A stretch of DNA of 64,000 bases from JALZMG01 sp963844175 (GTDB taxonomy: Bacteria > Actinomycetota > Acidimicrobiia > Acidimicrobiales > Ilumatobacteraceae), in the NCBI GenBank assembly GCA_963844175.1, contig CAWJNE010000014.1:1-64000 (forward strand). The letters are read 5' to 3'. Of the stretch, positions 34,400 to 42,915 are shown one piece after another; position 1 is the stretch's first letter, and each line of letters opens with the position of its first letter. A program made the translations under genes and the position numbers. Under the pieces are notes generated by a model. It was not told where the DNA came from. It ran no database searches and saw only the letters and a list, made by a program, of their open reading frames with translations.

Positions 34400-36960
34400 G
34401 CTCCGGGTCGATCGCACTGATCGCCAGGCGCAGCATCGGCGCCCGGATCGGGCGGCTGCTCGCCATCGCCATCGCCATCCTCGTCGGCGTCGCCTTCGTC
34501 GTCGGCTCGTTCGTGCTCGCTGACAGCCTGCGCAGGACGTTCAGCGACCTGTTCACGCAGATCAGCGAGGACGTCGACCTGGAGGTCCGGGCGACGGTGG
34601 CGTTCGAGCAGGGCGGCGGCACCCAGGAGCGCGACCCGATCCCGGCCGAGCTGGCGGAGCAGATCGCCGCCGTCGAGGGCGTGTCGGCGATCGAGCCGCT
34701 GCTGTTGCGGTACGCCCAGCTGGTCGACAAGGACGGCAACGCGATCACGACCCAGGGCGCGCCGACGTACGGCACGGCGTGGACCGGCGCGGCGTCGCTG
34801 TCCGGCCTGGAGATCAAGGGCGAGGGGCAGGCGCCGAGCGGTCCGGACCAGATCGCCATCGACGCGGCGACGGCCGACCGTGAGGACTACGCCGTCGGCG
34901 ACACCATCGAGGTGATCACCGACGTCGGGCGGACGACCTACACGATCACCGCGCTGGTGGGGCTCGGCGACAGCGACGGGTTCGCCGGCGCCACGTTGGC
35001 GGCGTGGGACGTCCCCACCGCATCCGCGGCGCTCGGTGCCGGAGGGTTCTACGACGGCGTCGACGTCGCCGTCGGCGAAGGCACGGACGTCGCCGCGGTG
35101 CAGGCCCGCCTGGAGCAGATCCTCCCCGAAGGCACGGAGGTCGTGACCCGCGACGTGCTGATCGCCGAGGGCGAGGGCGACGTGAGCACGTTCATCAACG
35201 CGTTCCAGAACGTGCTGCTCGGGTTCGCCTTCGTCACCGCCTTCGTCAGCGCCTTCCTGATCAACAACGTCTTCCAGATCACCATCGGTCAGCGGTTGCG
35301 CGAGCTGGCGCTGCTGCGCGCCGTCGGCGCGTCGGGCCGCCAGGTGCGCCGGATGATCTACGTCGAGGCCCTGATCATGGCGACCCTCGCCACGGCGCTG
35401 GGGATCGTCGGCGGCATCTTCGTGGCCCGTGGCCTGCTCAGCCTCTTCAACGCCGCCGGCGCCGGGTTCCCCGATTCCAGCACGGTGCTCACGTTGCGCA
35501 CGGTGATCGTCGCCGTGATCGTCGGCGTCGGCATCACGCTGCTCTCGGTCGTCGTACCGGCCCGTCGGGCGGCCCGCATCCCACCGGTCGCGGCGATGCG
35601 ACCCGAGCTCGGGTTCGACGCGATGCGCACCGGCCGACTGATCGCCGGGACGGTCCTGACGCTGGTCGGCGCAGCGGCCTTCCTGATCGGCCTGTTCGTC
35701 CGCCCCGGCGGGACCGCCGGCTTGATCGCCCTTGCCGGGGGCGGGGTGCTGCTGCTGTTCCTCGGGCTCGTCAGCGTGTCGTCGACCGTGGCCCGGCCGG
35801 TGACCCGGTTCATCGGGTGGCCGATCAGCCGGCTCCTCGGGACGCCCGGGGTGCTGGCGCGGGAGAACGCCGGGCGGGCGCCGCGGCGCACCTCGGCCAC
35901 GGCGGCCGCCCTGATGATCGGCGTGGCGCTGGTCAGCGCGGCGGCGATCTTCGCCGCCTCGCTCCGTTCGACGTTCGTCGGCATCCTCGAGCGGGCCGTG
36001 CAGGCCGACTACCTCGTCACCGACGAGTCGTTCCAGGGCCTGCCGCCCGGCGTCGCCGAGGCGCTGATCGGCGTGCCGGAGGTCGCCGCGGCCAGCCCGA
36101 TCCGCATCACCCAGGCGCTGATCGGCGGGTCCCAGCGCGGGATCGGAGCCGTCGAGCCGAGCGTCATCGAGCAGCTCATCGACCTCGACCTGCGCGAGGG
36201 CAGCTACGCCGACCTCGCCGACGGTGGCGTGCTGGTCAACGACGATCCGGCGGACGAGCTGGACCTCGTCGTCGGCGACACGGTGCCGGTGACGTTCCAG
36301 AACGGCACCACGCTCGAGCTGCGGGTGGCCGGCATCTACGCCGACTCGTCGCTGGCCGGCGGCTGGCTCACGTCGCTCGACACACTGACGCAGGTCAGCT
36401 CGGCGGCCACCTCACGCGACCTGTTCGTGGTGGCCAAGCTGGCCGAAGGGGTCGATCCGGCGGTCGGCGACGCGGCCATCCAAGAGGCGGTGGCCGGCTT
36501 CCCGCAGGCCCAGGTGCAGAGCAACGCCGAGTTCCGCCGCGACCAGGAGGACCAGATCGATCAGATCCTGCTGGTGATCACCGGGCTGCTCGGCTTCGCC
36601 ATCGTCATCGCCGTGCTCGGCATCTCCATCACCCTCGGCCTCGGGGTCGTCGAGCGCACGCGGGAGATCGGCCTGATGCGGGCGGTCGGGATGAACCGTC
36701 GCCAGATGCGCCGATCGGTGCGCTGGGAGGCGGTGATCGTGTCGACGTTCGGGGCCGTCATCGGCATCGTCGTCGGCACGGCGATCGGGGCGATCCTCGC
36801 CATCGCCGTGCCCGACGACCTGATCGACCGGTTGGCGCTGGACCCGCCGACGATCATCTACATCCTCATCGGTGCCCTGCTCGCCGGCCTGGTGGCCGCG
36901 CTGTACCCGTCGCGCAAGGCCGCCCGAATGGACATCCTCCGGGCGATCGCCACGGAGTAG
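34396..36960 (+). CDS. MacB/LolE-type ABC transporter permease (FtsX family, double module)
   Basis: The 854-aa product has ten predicted helices in the actinobacterial double-FtsX layout. Helix 1 (~20-45, LLAIAIAILVGVAFVVGSFV) is followed by a MacB-like periplasmic domain (~50-260), three helices of the first FtsX unit (~270-390), two helices (~415-470), a second helix-1 and MacB-like domain (~495-700), and the last FtsX unit (~725-850). These transporters pull lipoproteins, peptides or drugs from the membrane, or transmit force across it. The gene is coupled to its ATPase and ends in a hairpin convergent with the Nei gene. Compared with the orphan permease at 2367-4724 it is the complete version. 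Confidence 0.92.
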   Translation: MSSGSIALIARRSIGARIGRLLAIAIAILVGVAFVVGSFVLADSLRRTFSDLFTQISEDVDLEVRATVAFEQGGGTQERDPIPAELAEQIAAVEGVSAIEPLLLRYAQLVDKDGNAITTQGAPTYGTAWTGAASLSGLEIKGEGQAPSGPDQIAIDAATADREDYAVGDTIEVITDVGRTTYTITALVGLGDSDGFAGATLAAWDVPTASAALGAGGFYDGVDVAVGEGTDVAAVQARLEQILPEGTEVVTRDVLIAEGEGDVSTFINAFQNVLLGFAFVTAFVSAFLINNVFQITIGQRLRELALLRAVGASGRQVRRMIYVEALIMATLATALGIVGGIFVARGLLSLFNAAGAGFPDSSTVLTLRTVIVAVIVGVGITLLSVVVPARRAARIPPVAAMRPELGFDAMRTGRLIAGTVLTLVGAAAFLIGLFVRPGGTAGLIALAGGGVLLLFLGLVSVSSTVARPVTRFIGWPISRLLGTPGVLARENAGRAPRRTSATAAALMIGVALVSAAAIFAASLRSTFVGILERAVQADYLVTDESFQGLPPGVAEALIGVPEVAAASPIRITQALIGGSQRGIGAVEPSVIEQLIDLDLREGSYADLADGGVLVNDDPADELDLVVGDTVPVTFQNGTTLELRVAGIYADSSLAGGWLTSLDTLTQVSSAATSRDLFVVAKLAEGVDPAVGDAAIQEAVAGFPQAQVQSNAEFRRDQEDQIDQILLVITGLLGFAIVIAVLGISITLGLGVVERTREIGLMRAVGMNRRQMRRSVRWEAVIVSTFGAVIGIVVGTAIGAILAIAVPDDLIDRLALDPPTIIYILIGALLAGLVAALYPSRKAARMDILRAIATE

Positions 36961-36975
36961 CGCCGCCCAGAACGA

Positions 36976-37040
36976 GATCTGTGAGCGCAGCGTGCGGAAG
37001 TGAGTCGGCTCAGCTCACAGATCGGCCCTCACCGGCCGAT
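36976..37040. terminator. Bidirectional hairpins between the permease and Nei genes
   Basis: GATCTGTGAGC (36976-36986) pairs perfectly with 37013-37023. A second stem, ATCGGCC (37021-37027) with GGCCGAT (37034-37040), overlaps it, so the two structures are mutually exclusive, one suited to each direction. The opposing stop codon starts at 37043. Confidence 0.6.
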
Positions 37041-37042
37041 CG

Positions 37043-37939
37043 TCAGGCGGGGCGGCGCCAGGGGAGGTCGGCGAGGAAACGGGCCGCCGCGGGGTGCGGG
37101 TCCATCGGCGGGGGTGCCGGCGTGGCGGCCAGCACGCCGGTCAGGCGCGGATCGTGGCGCACCTGGCATCCCGGGCACCAGTAGAGGATCCGGGCGTGCT
37201 CCCCCGTCCGGCGCCACGAGATGGTCTCGCCGCACCGCTGGCACCGCTGCCCGGAACGACCGTAGACGCCGAGGCCGCCACGCACGCCGGGGATGGTGAC
37301 CCGCTGGGCGTGCACGAGGTTGGCCCGCAACAGCTCGGCCGCCAGGTCGACGATGCGGATCGCTTCAGCCTCGGTGAGGTCCGCCACCCGGGCGAAGGGG
37401 CTCAGCTCGCTGACCCACAGGACCTCGCACCGGTACACGTTGCCGACACCGCAGAACACCCGCTGGTCGAGGAGGAGCTCGGCGATCGTGGTCTCGCTGT
37501 CTTGGTGAGCGAGCAGGGCGTCGACGCAGCGCCGCAGGTCGGCGTCGTCGCGGCACAGGTCGGGCCCGAGCCCGCGCAGACCGGGGTGGCGGCTGGCATC
37601 CGGCCGCCGGTACGTCTCGACGACCGGTGCGCTGAAGCACACGGCCACCCAGCCCTCGACCTCGACCAACGCCCGCACCTCGCGGTGGTTGCGCTGCCAG
37701 CTCTGCCCGGTCCGATAGAGGTGCCACGAGCCGCTCATCCGCATGTGCGTGTGCAGGATGACGCCGTCGTCCCACTCCATCTCGAGGTGCTTGCCGTGGC
37801 TCTCGACACGCTCGATCGTGCGACCCGCACGGGGGACGACGCCGACGAGGCGGGGCGCCTCGAAGTAGATCATCTTCTGGTCGACGAGAGCGGTGCGCAG
37901 CGCGGCCGCGGCACGGTGGATGGTGTCGCCCTCCGGCAT
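37043..37939 (-). CDS. Fpg/Nei-family DNA glycosylase/AP lyase (Nei2 type)
   Basis: The 298-aa product begins MPEGDTIHRAA, with the processed Pro2 nucleophile and Glu3 of the Fpg/Nei family; PEGDTI- is the endonuclease VIII/Nei variant. An H2TH region (LLDQRVFCGVGNVYRCEVLW, residues ~160-180) and a C-terminal zinc finger with four Cys (CQRCGETISWRRTGEH...CPGCQ, ~230-262) complete the domain set. It excises oxidised pyrimidines and cleaves the backbone. The ~30 residues beyond the finger are Pro/Ala-rich. It runs convergent with the transporter and is separated by 44 bp from the Nudix-like gene on the same strand, so the two may be co-transcribed. Confidence 0.93.
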   Translation of the reverse strand: MPEGDTIHRAAAALRTALVDQKMIYFEAPRLVGVVPRAGRTIERVESHGKHLEMEWDDGVILHTHMRMSGSWHLYRTGQSWQRNHREVRALVEVEGWVAVCFSAPVVETYRRPDASRHPGLRGLGPDLCRDDADLRRCVDALLAHQDSETTIAELLLDQRVFCGVGNVYRCEVLWVSELSPFARVADLTEAEAIRIVDLAAELLRANLVHAQRVTIPGVRGGLGVYGRSGQRCQRCGETISWRRTGEHARILYWCPGCQVRHDPRLTGVLAATPAPPPMDPHPAAARFLADLPWRRPA

Positions 37940-37983
37940 CGACTTCCCAACCTAGGACGCCTGGTCCAGTCGGACGCGGACCC

Positions 37984-38529
37984 CTACGGCAGTTCGCCGA
38001 CGTGGGCGAGGGCGAGGCGGATCAGGCGGTCGTGGCCGCCCGTCATCTGCTCCCGCACGCCCGGTCCGACCGCCTCGGCACAGCCGAACCAGGCCAGGTC
38101 GAGCGCCTCCTGCGTCGGCTGGCAGTCGCCGTCGACCGGCACGACGTAGGCCAGGCTGACGGCATGGTGGCGGGGGTCGTGGAACCCCGATCGATCCGGG
38201 TCCGGGAAGTACTCGACGACGGTGAACGGCGTCGGATCGGCCGGCAGGCGGGGCAGCGCCATCGGCCCGAGGTCCTTCTCGAGATGGCGCATCAGCGCAT
38301 CTCGCACGCGCTCGCCGAACAGCACGCGCCCGCTGACCACCATCCGGCTGATCGAGCCGTCGGCGGCGACGCGCAGCAGCATGCCGACCTCGGTGACGCG
38401 CCCCGCACCATCGACGCGCACGGGGATGGCGTCGACGTACACCAGCGGCACCTGGGCCCTGACCTGCTCCAACCGCTCCGGCGACAGCCAACCGACATCC
38501 GTGTCGGTCGGCACCTCCACGTCACTCAT
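37984..38529 (-). CDS. Nudix-like protein (DUF4916 type) with degenerate Nudix box
   Basis: The 181-aa product has the Nudix fold order. Strands include PLVYVDAIPVRVDGAGRVTE and GMLLRVAADGSISRMVVSGR, followed by a Nudix-box-like loop-helix with the sequence VLFGERVRDALMRHLEKDLG. Aligning to GX5EX7REUXEEXGU, the first Gly and Glu and the Arg fit, but the REUXEE metal site reads RHLEKD, so two or three metal-binding Glu are missing. Catalysis may be altered or lost, consistent with the DUF4916 subgroup common in actinobacteria. The later part (FTVVEYFPDPDRSGFHDPRH, HAVSLAYVVPVDGDC) is typical too. ATG 38529 was chosen because the upstream extension covers the 34-bp repeat. Confidence 0.75.
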   Translation of the reverse strand: MSDVEVPTDTDVGWLSPERLEQVRAQVPLVYVDAIPVRVDGAGRVTEVGMLLRVAADGSISRMVVSGRVLFGERVRDALMRHLEKDLGPMALPRLPADPTPFTVVEYFPDPDRSGFHDPRHHAVSLAYVVPVDGDCQPTQEALDLAWFGCAEAVGPGVREQMTGGHDRLIRLALAHVGELP

Positions 38530-38562
38530 CGCCGCAAAGCCGCCGACGAAGAAGACCGTGCT

Positions 38563-38596
38563 GATGGTTCGCTCGCTCGAAGACTCGCTCACTCAC
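38563..38596. repeat. 34-bp dispersed intergenic element, copy 2
   Basis: It differs from copy 1 (25830-25863) at only two positions. It sits 34 bp before the Nudix-like gene and about 100 bp before the wax ester synthase gene, again between divergent genes. Confidence 0.6.
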
Positions 38597-38696
38597 TGGC
38601 CAGCGAGTGTGGCACACCGCCGCGTGGGCTCCCCGGCGACACGGTTGGTGTGGGTCCTCGGCGCGTGGGCCACACTGTCGGCCGGGGGTGCAGCAC

Positions 38697-40418
38697 ATGA
38701 AGCAACTGACAGGACTCGACGGCAGCTTCCTGTACATGGAGACGGCGACGTCGTTCGGACACGTCAACGGGCTCGGCATCTACGCCAGGCCGAGTCCCGA
38801 CTTCGACCCGTACGAAGCCGTCTACAACCGGTACGCCAGCTTCGTCGGCCGGCTCGAGCCGATGCGCCGGCGCGTCGTCGAGGTGCCGCTCAGCCTCGAC
38901 CACCCGTACTGGATCGACGATCCGGACTTCGATCTCGACTTCCACGTCCGCCACCTGAGCATCGCCCCGCCGGGACGTGTCGATCAGCTCGGCGAGCAGA
39001 TCTCACGCATCGTCGGCCGGCCGATGGACCGCAGCCGGCCGCTGTGGGAGGTGTACGTCATCGAGGGCTTGGAGAGCGGGCGCTGGGCGCTGCTCACGAA
39101 GTACCACCACGCCACGATCGACGGCGCGTCGGGCGTGATGATGATGATGCTGATGCACGACCTCACGGCCGATGCTCCGCCGATGGAGGAGAGCCCGCCG
39201 TGGACGCCGGGCGTCGTGCCGGGCGACCTGGAGCTCCTGCGCCGTTCGGTCGAGAACCTGACCCGCAACCCGGTGAAGCTCGTGCGCACCAGCCTGCGCA
39301 TCGTGCGCGACCTGGCCGAGAGCGCCGGCATCACCAGCGTCGGCGCGGTGGCCCGCCAAGCCGGCTCGGCCCTCCGCCGCGTGGTCAGCCCGGGCGACGG
39401 GCCCCGCGTCGCCCTGCCGGTGACCTCGGCGCCGGCGACACCGTGGAACAAGTCGATCACCGCCCACCGCCGCTTCGCCATGCGCTCGGCCTCGCTGTCC
39501 AACCTCAAGCGGCTGAAGGACGCCACCGGCGGCACGCTCAACGACGTCGTGATGGCGATCTCCGCCGGTGCGCTGCGCGAGTACCTGCTACGCCACGACG
39601 CGCTGCCGGACCGCCCGCTGCGGGCGATGGTGCCCGTCTCGATCCGCACCGGCGAGGAGGAGGACACGTGGACCAACCGCGTGTCCGGCATCGTCGCCGA
39701 TCTGCCGACCGACTGCGCCGACCCGATCGAGCGCGTCACCCGCTGCCGCGCGGCGATGGACGCAGCGAAGCGCCAGTTCGAGCTCGTGCCGGCCGAGGCG
39801 ATGGTCGACATCACGCAGTACTCGTCGCCGGTGGTCGCCACGGCGGCGATCCGCCTGGCCTCGCAGCTGCGCCTGGCCGATCGGGTGGCGATGCCGATCA
39901 ACGTGATCATCTCCAACGTCCCCGGGCCGCGCCAACCGCTCTACTTCAGCGGCGCCCAGCTCGAGCAGTACATCCCGGTGTCGACGATCGCCGAGGGCAT
40001 GGGCCTCAACATCACGGTGCACAGCTACCTCGACGAGATGACGTGGGGACTGATCGCCTGCCGCGAGCTGGTCCCCGACCTGTGGGACATGACCGACCTG
40101 CACATCGCCGAGATCGACCGCCTCTTCGAGGCCACCGGCGCCGAGTGGGCCGAGCCGCCACGGCCGGCGCCGCCCCGGCGGGGCCCCGTCAAGCGCCAGG
40201 CGCGGCGCGCCGGCGGGCGGGCGACGAAGGCATCCAAGTCGGCCGCCAAAGCTGCGTCCAAGGCCCCCGCCAAGCGCACCGCGGCGAAGCGGACCACGAC
40301 GTCGCGCGCCAAGGCCGCCGAGCGCACGTCGAAGCGGGCGGCGAAGAAGTCCACCGCCCGCCGCGCCGCGGCGAAGCGTTCGGCGAGCGGTGCGACCCGC
40401 CGGAGCGCCGCTGGATGA
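38697..40418 (+). CDS. Wax ester synthase/diacylglycerol acyltransferase with an H1-like basic tail
   Basis: The 573-aa product is a bifunctional WS/DGAT that makes storage triacylglycerol or wax esters from acyl-CoA. The catalytic HHxxxDG is HHATIDG at residues 137-143. Other family blocks are the start MKQLTGLDGSFLYMET, PLWEVYVIEGL, NDVVMAISAGALREYLL and NVIISNVPGPRQPLYF (the NVPGP motif). Residues ~495-573 are an added Lys/Arg/Ala tail (AKRTAAKRTTTSRAKAAERT and similar), like histone H1, that the family lacks; it may bind the lipid-body surface or nucleic acid. ATG 38697 fits the family start. The stop overlaps the hydrolase start (ATGA), giving a three-gene overlapping operon. Confidence 0.93.
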   Translation: MKQLTGLDGSFLYMETATSFGHVNGLGIYARPSPDFDPYEAVYNRYASFVGRLEPMRRRVVEVPLSLDHPYWIDDPDFDLDFHVRHLSIAPPGRVDQLGEQISRIVGRPMDRSRPLWEVYVIEGLESGRWALLTKYHHATIDGASGVMMMMLMHDLTADAPPMEESPPWTPGVVPGDLELLRRSVENLTRNPVKLVRTSLRIVRDLAESAGITSVGAVARQAGSALRRVVSPGDGPRVALPVTSAPATPWNKSITAHRRFAMRSASLSNLKRLKDATGGTLNDVVMAISAGALREYLLRHDALPDRPLRAMVPVSIRTGEEEDTWTNRVSGIVADLPTDCADPIERVTRCRAAMDAAKRQFELVPAEAMVDITQYSSPVVATAAIRLASQLRLADRVAMPINVIISNVPGPRQPLYFSGAQLEQYIPVSTIAEGMGLNITVHSYLDEMTWGLIACRELVPDLWDMTDLHIAEIDRLFEATGAEWAEPPRPAPPRRGPVKRQARRAGGRATKASKSAAKAASKAPAKRTAAKRTTTSRAKAAERTSKRAAKKSTARRAAAKRSASGATRRSAAG

Positions 40419-41200
40419 GCCGCCCCGTCCGCCCACCGTCGCGTGGCTTGCAGCTGCTGGAGACGGCGGTCTGGCCGTTCGAGGCCGCCGGGTTCTGGGC
40501 CGTCCAGCCGGCACTGCGCGCACTCGGCCGGGGCGACGACCACCCGGTGCTGTTGCTGCCGGGGTTCGGGGCCAGTGACCTCTCGACGGTGCCCTTGCGT
40601 TGGTCGCTGCGCGGGCAGGGCTACTGGGCCCACGCGTGGCAGCAGGGCCGCAACATCGGCCCGACCCGCCGAGCGGTCACCGGCATGCGCCGCCGGCTCG
40701 AGCAGCTCTTCGGCACGCACGGCCGACCGGTCACCCTGATCGGTCAGAGCCTCGGCGGCATCTACGCCCGGGTGCTGGCCCGCGAGCAGCCGCACATGGT
40801 CCGCCAAGTGATCACGCTGGGCAGCCCGTACCGCATGGTCGAGGGCGATCGCAGTGCCGCCCAGCAGGCGTGGCGGAGCGTCGAGCACCTGCACACCGCC
40901 GATCTGCCCCTGCGCGAGCTGGCCGAGCACGAGCGGCCACCCCTTGCCGTCCCGGCCACCTCGATCTACAGCCGCACCGACGGCATCGCACCCTGGCAGA
41001 CGTGCATCGACGCCGTCGGGGCGCTGTCCGAGAACATCGAGATCCGTGGCAGCCATGTGGGCATGGCCGTCAACCCGGCGACGGTCTTCGCCATCCTCGA
41101 TCGACTGGCTCAGCCCGAGGACGACTGGCGACCGTTCCAGCCGCCGCTGCCGATCCGGCCGTGGTACCCGCGGGCGACGGACTGGCGTGGCGCCGCCTGA
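40415..41200 (+). CDS. Alpha/beta hydrolase (lipase/esterase-like)
   Basis: The 261-aa product has VLLLPGFGASDLSTVPL as the oxyanion strand-loop and VTLIGQSLGGIYARVLA as the nucleophile elbow (GQSLGG, Ser about residue 112). PATSIYSRTDGIAPW carries the Asp and EIRGSHVGMAVNPA the His. The missing lid and the ITLGSPYRM block resemble lipases and PGAP1-like esterases. It overlaps the wax ester synthase gene by four bases and the PhoD gene by 14, so all three are made together. Lipid-ester turnover beside a lipid synthase is the natural inference. Confidence 0.88.
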   Translation: MSRPVRPPSRGLQLLETAVWPFEAAGFWAVQPALRALGRGDDHPVLLLPGFGASDLSTVPLRWSLRGQGYWAHAWQQGRNIGPTRRAVTGMRRRLEQLFGTHGRPVTLIGQSLGGIYARVLAREQPHMVRQVITLGSPYRMVEGDRSAAQQAWRSVEHLHTADLPLRELAEHERPPLAVPATSIYSRTDGIAPWQTCIDAVGALSENIEIRGSHVGMAVNPATVFAILDRLAQPEDDWRPFQPPLPIRPWYPRATDWRGAA

Positions 41201-42878
41201 GGCCCGCGCCCTCGAGCGAGCGCCGATCTTCGCCCACGCGGTCGCGTCCTTCGAGCCGACGCCGTCGGGCGTCCTGCTGTGGACCCGGCTCGGCGCCGAC
41301 GAGACCGACACCGAGTGGACGGTCGCCGCCGACCCCGAGCTGACGGACATCGTCGCCAGCGGGTCGGCCGTGACGACGGCGGACCGGGACCACACCGTCG
41401 TCGTCGACGTCGGCGGGCTGGCGCCGGCGACGTCCTACTGGTACCGCTTCTCGGCCGGCGGCGAGGACTCGCCGGTCGGCCGCACACGCACGCTCCCTGC
41501 GGGACCCGTCGACTCGTTCCGGATCGGGACGGTCTCCTGCGCCCACTACGCGATCGCGCCGCTCGGCGTGTACCGGGCGCTGGCCGAGCGAGAGGTCGAC
41601 CTCGTCCTGCACCTCGGCGACTACCTCTACGAGGACGACGGGCACGACGGCCCGCGCGACCACGACCCGCCCCACGCGGCCGTGACGCAGGACGACTACC
41701 GGCGACGGCTGGCCCAGTTGCGCGCCGACCCCGACCTGCAGGCGTTGCACCTCCGGCACCCGATGATCGCCATCTGGGACGATCACGACCTGGCCGACAA
41801 CGCGTGGCGTGAAGGGGCCAAGCGCCACGATCCCGGTCGCGACGGTCCGTGGGCGGTGCGCGTCACCTCCGCGGCGACAGCGCGCCAGGAGTGGATCCCG
41901 GCCCGGCTGCGCGACGGCTCCGACCCGAAGGTGATCTGGCGGTCCGTCCTCATCGGCGACCTGGCCGAGTTGGTGCTCCTCGACTCACGGTTCGTAGGAC
42001 GCGACCTGCAGGCCGGCTGTGATGGCGCACCGCCGCTCGACGCCAGCGATCGTTCGCTGCTCGGGGAGCCGCAGCGGCGCTGGCTCCGGGAGCGGCTGGC
42101 TGACGGAGCGCGGCCATGGGCGATCGTCGCCAACGGCGTCGTCGTCAACTCGATCGAGCTCCCGTGGCCCTGGGCACTGCGATCTGCCCACCGCCTGCTC
42201 CCCAACGGGTACGCCATCCTCGACGGGCGGGTCATGCACGACGACCAGTGGGACGGCTATCCCGCCGAGCGCCGGCGGGTCGCCCGGTGGATCGCCGATC
42301 GTGGGCGAGCCGGCGGCCGAACGGTCCTGCTGTCGGCCGACGTGCACTCGTCGTGGGCGTTCGTCGGGCCCGTCGAGCGCCCGGACGGCGAGGCGGTGGC
42401 CGTCGAGTTCACGACGCCGGCGGTGTCATCGGCGGCGATGGGACGAGCGCACTACCCGGGCCTGTGGCGCGTGCTCGACGACGCCGTCGTGGAGCTCGAT
42501 CACGTGGCGTGGGCCGAGGTCACCAAGCGGGGCTACACGATCCTCACCATCCAGCCGGAGCAGGTGGCCAGCGAGTGGTGGTTCGTCGAGCCCTACGACA
42601 TGGACCCGGCGGCGACGGCGGAGCTGGGGGCCCGCTTCGTGACGCCACGTGGGGCGTGGCCGCCGATCCTCGTGCGCGACGACGTGGCGCCCGCCGACTC
42701 CGCGCGGCCCGGCCTGCCCGACCCGCTGCCGGCGCGGCCCGCCGATCTCGCCGGGCTCCGTCGGCGGCGGCGCCTGCGACTCGGTGTCGAGGGCGCCGGC
42801 GTGGCCACCGCCGTGGTCGGCGCCGTTGCCGGTGCCGCTGCGCTGGCGGGCGTGGTGCTCCGGGCCCGTCGGCGCTGA
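41187..42878 (+). CDS. PhoD-type alkaline phosphatase/phosphodiesterase with C-terminal membrane anchor
   Basis: The 563-aa product has an N-terminal fibronectin-like PhoD_N domain (residues ~10-100; FAHAVASFEPTPSGVLLWTR, ATSYWYRFSAGG). The metallophosphatase core follows, with IGTVSCAHY, HLGDYLYEDD, WDDHDLADNAW, LLDSRFVGRDLQ and LSADVHSSWAF carrying the metal ligands. PhoD enzymes are Ca/Fe-dependent and act on phosphodiesters including teichoic acids and phospholipids. No N-terminal Tat signal is seen, unusual for PhoD. Instead there is a C-terminal hydrophobic helix (~535-558, GVATAVVGAVAGAAALAGVV) followed by Arg, i.e. a tail anchor. GTG 41187 lies inside the previous gene's 3' end. Confidence 0.88.
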   Translation: MAPPEARALERAPIFAHAVASFEPTPSGVLLWTRLGADETDTEWTVAADPELTDIVASGSAVTTADRDHTVVVDVGGLAPATSYWYRFSAGGEDSPVGRTRTLPAGPVDSFRIGTVSCAHYAIAPLGVYRALAEREVDLVLHLGDYLYEDDGHDGPRDHDPPHAAVTQDDYRRRLAQLRADPDLQALHLRHPMIAIWDDHDLADNAWREGAKRHDPGRDGPWAVRVTSAATARQEWIPARLRDGSDPKVIWRSVLIGDLAELVLLDSRFVGRDLQAGCDGAPPLDASDRSLLGEPQRRWLRERLADGARPWAIVANGVVVNSIELPWPWALRSAHRLLPNGYAILDGRVMHDDQWDGYPAERRRVARWIADRGRAGGRTVLLSADVHSSWAFVGPVERPDGEAVAVEFTTPAVSSAAMGRAHYPGLWRVLDDAVVELDHVAWAEVTKRGYTILTIQPEQVASEWWFVEPYDMDPAATAELGARFVTPRGAWPPILVRDDVAPADSARPGLPDPLPARPADLAGLRRRRRLRLGVEGAGVATAVVGAVAGAAALAGVVLRARRR

Positions 42879-42915
42879 CGCGATCGGCCGACGGTTCGCT
42901 ACCGTCCGCCCCGCC

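Noticed and set aside
38222..41200. A 992-codon open frame on the plus strand
   Set aside because: Only the last 261 codons (from 40415) encode a recognisable protein. The rest is the shadow of the wax ester synthase gene in another frame and is Arg/Pro-rich.
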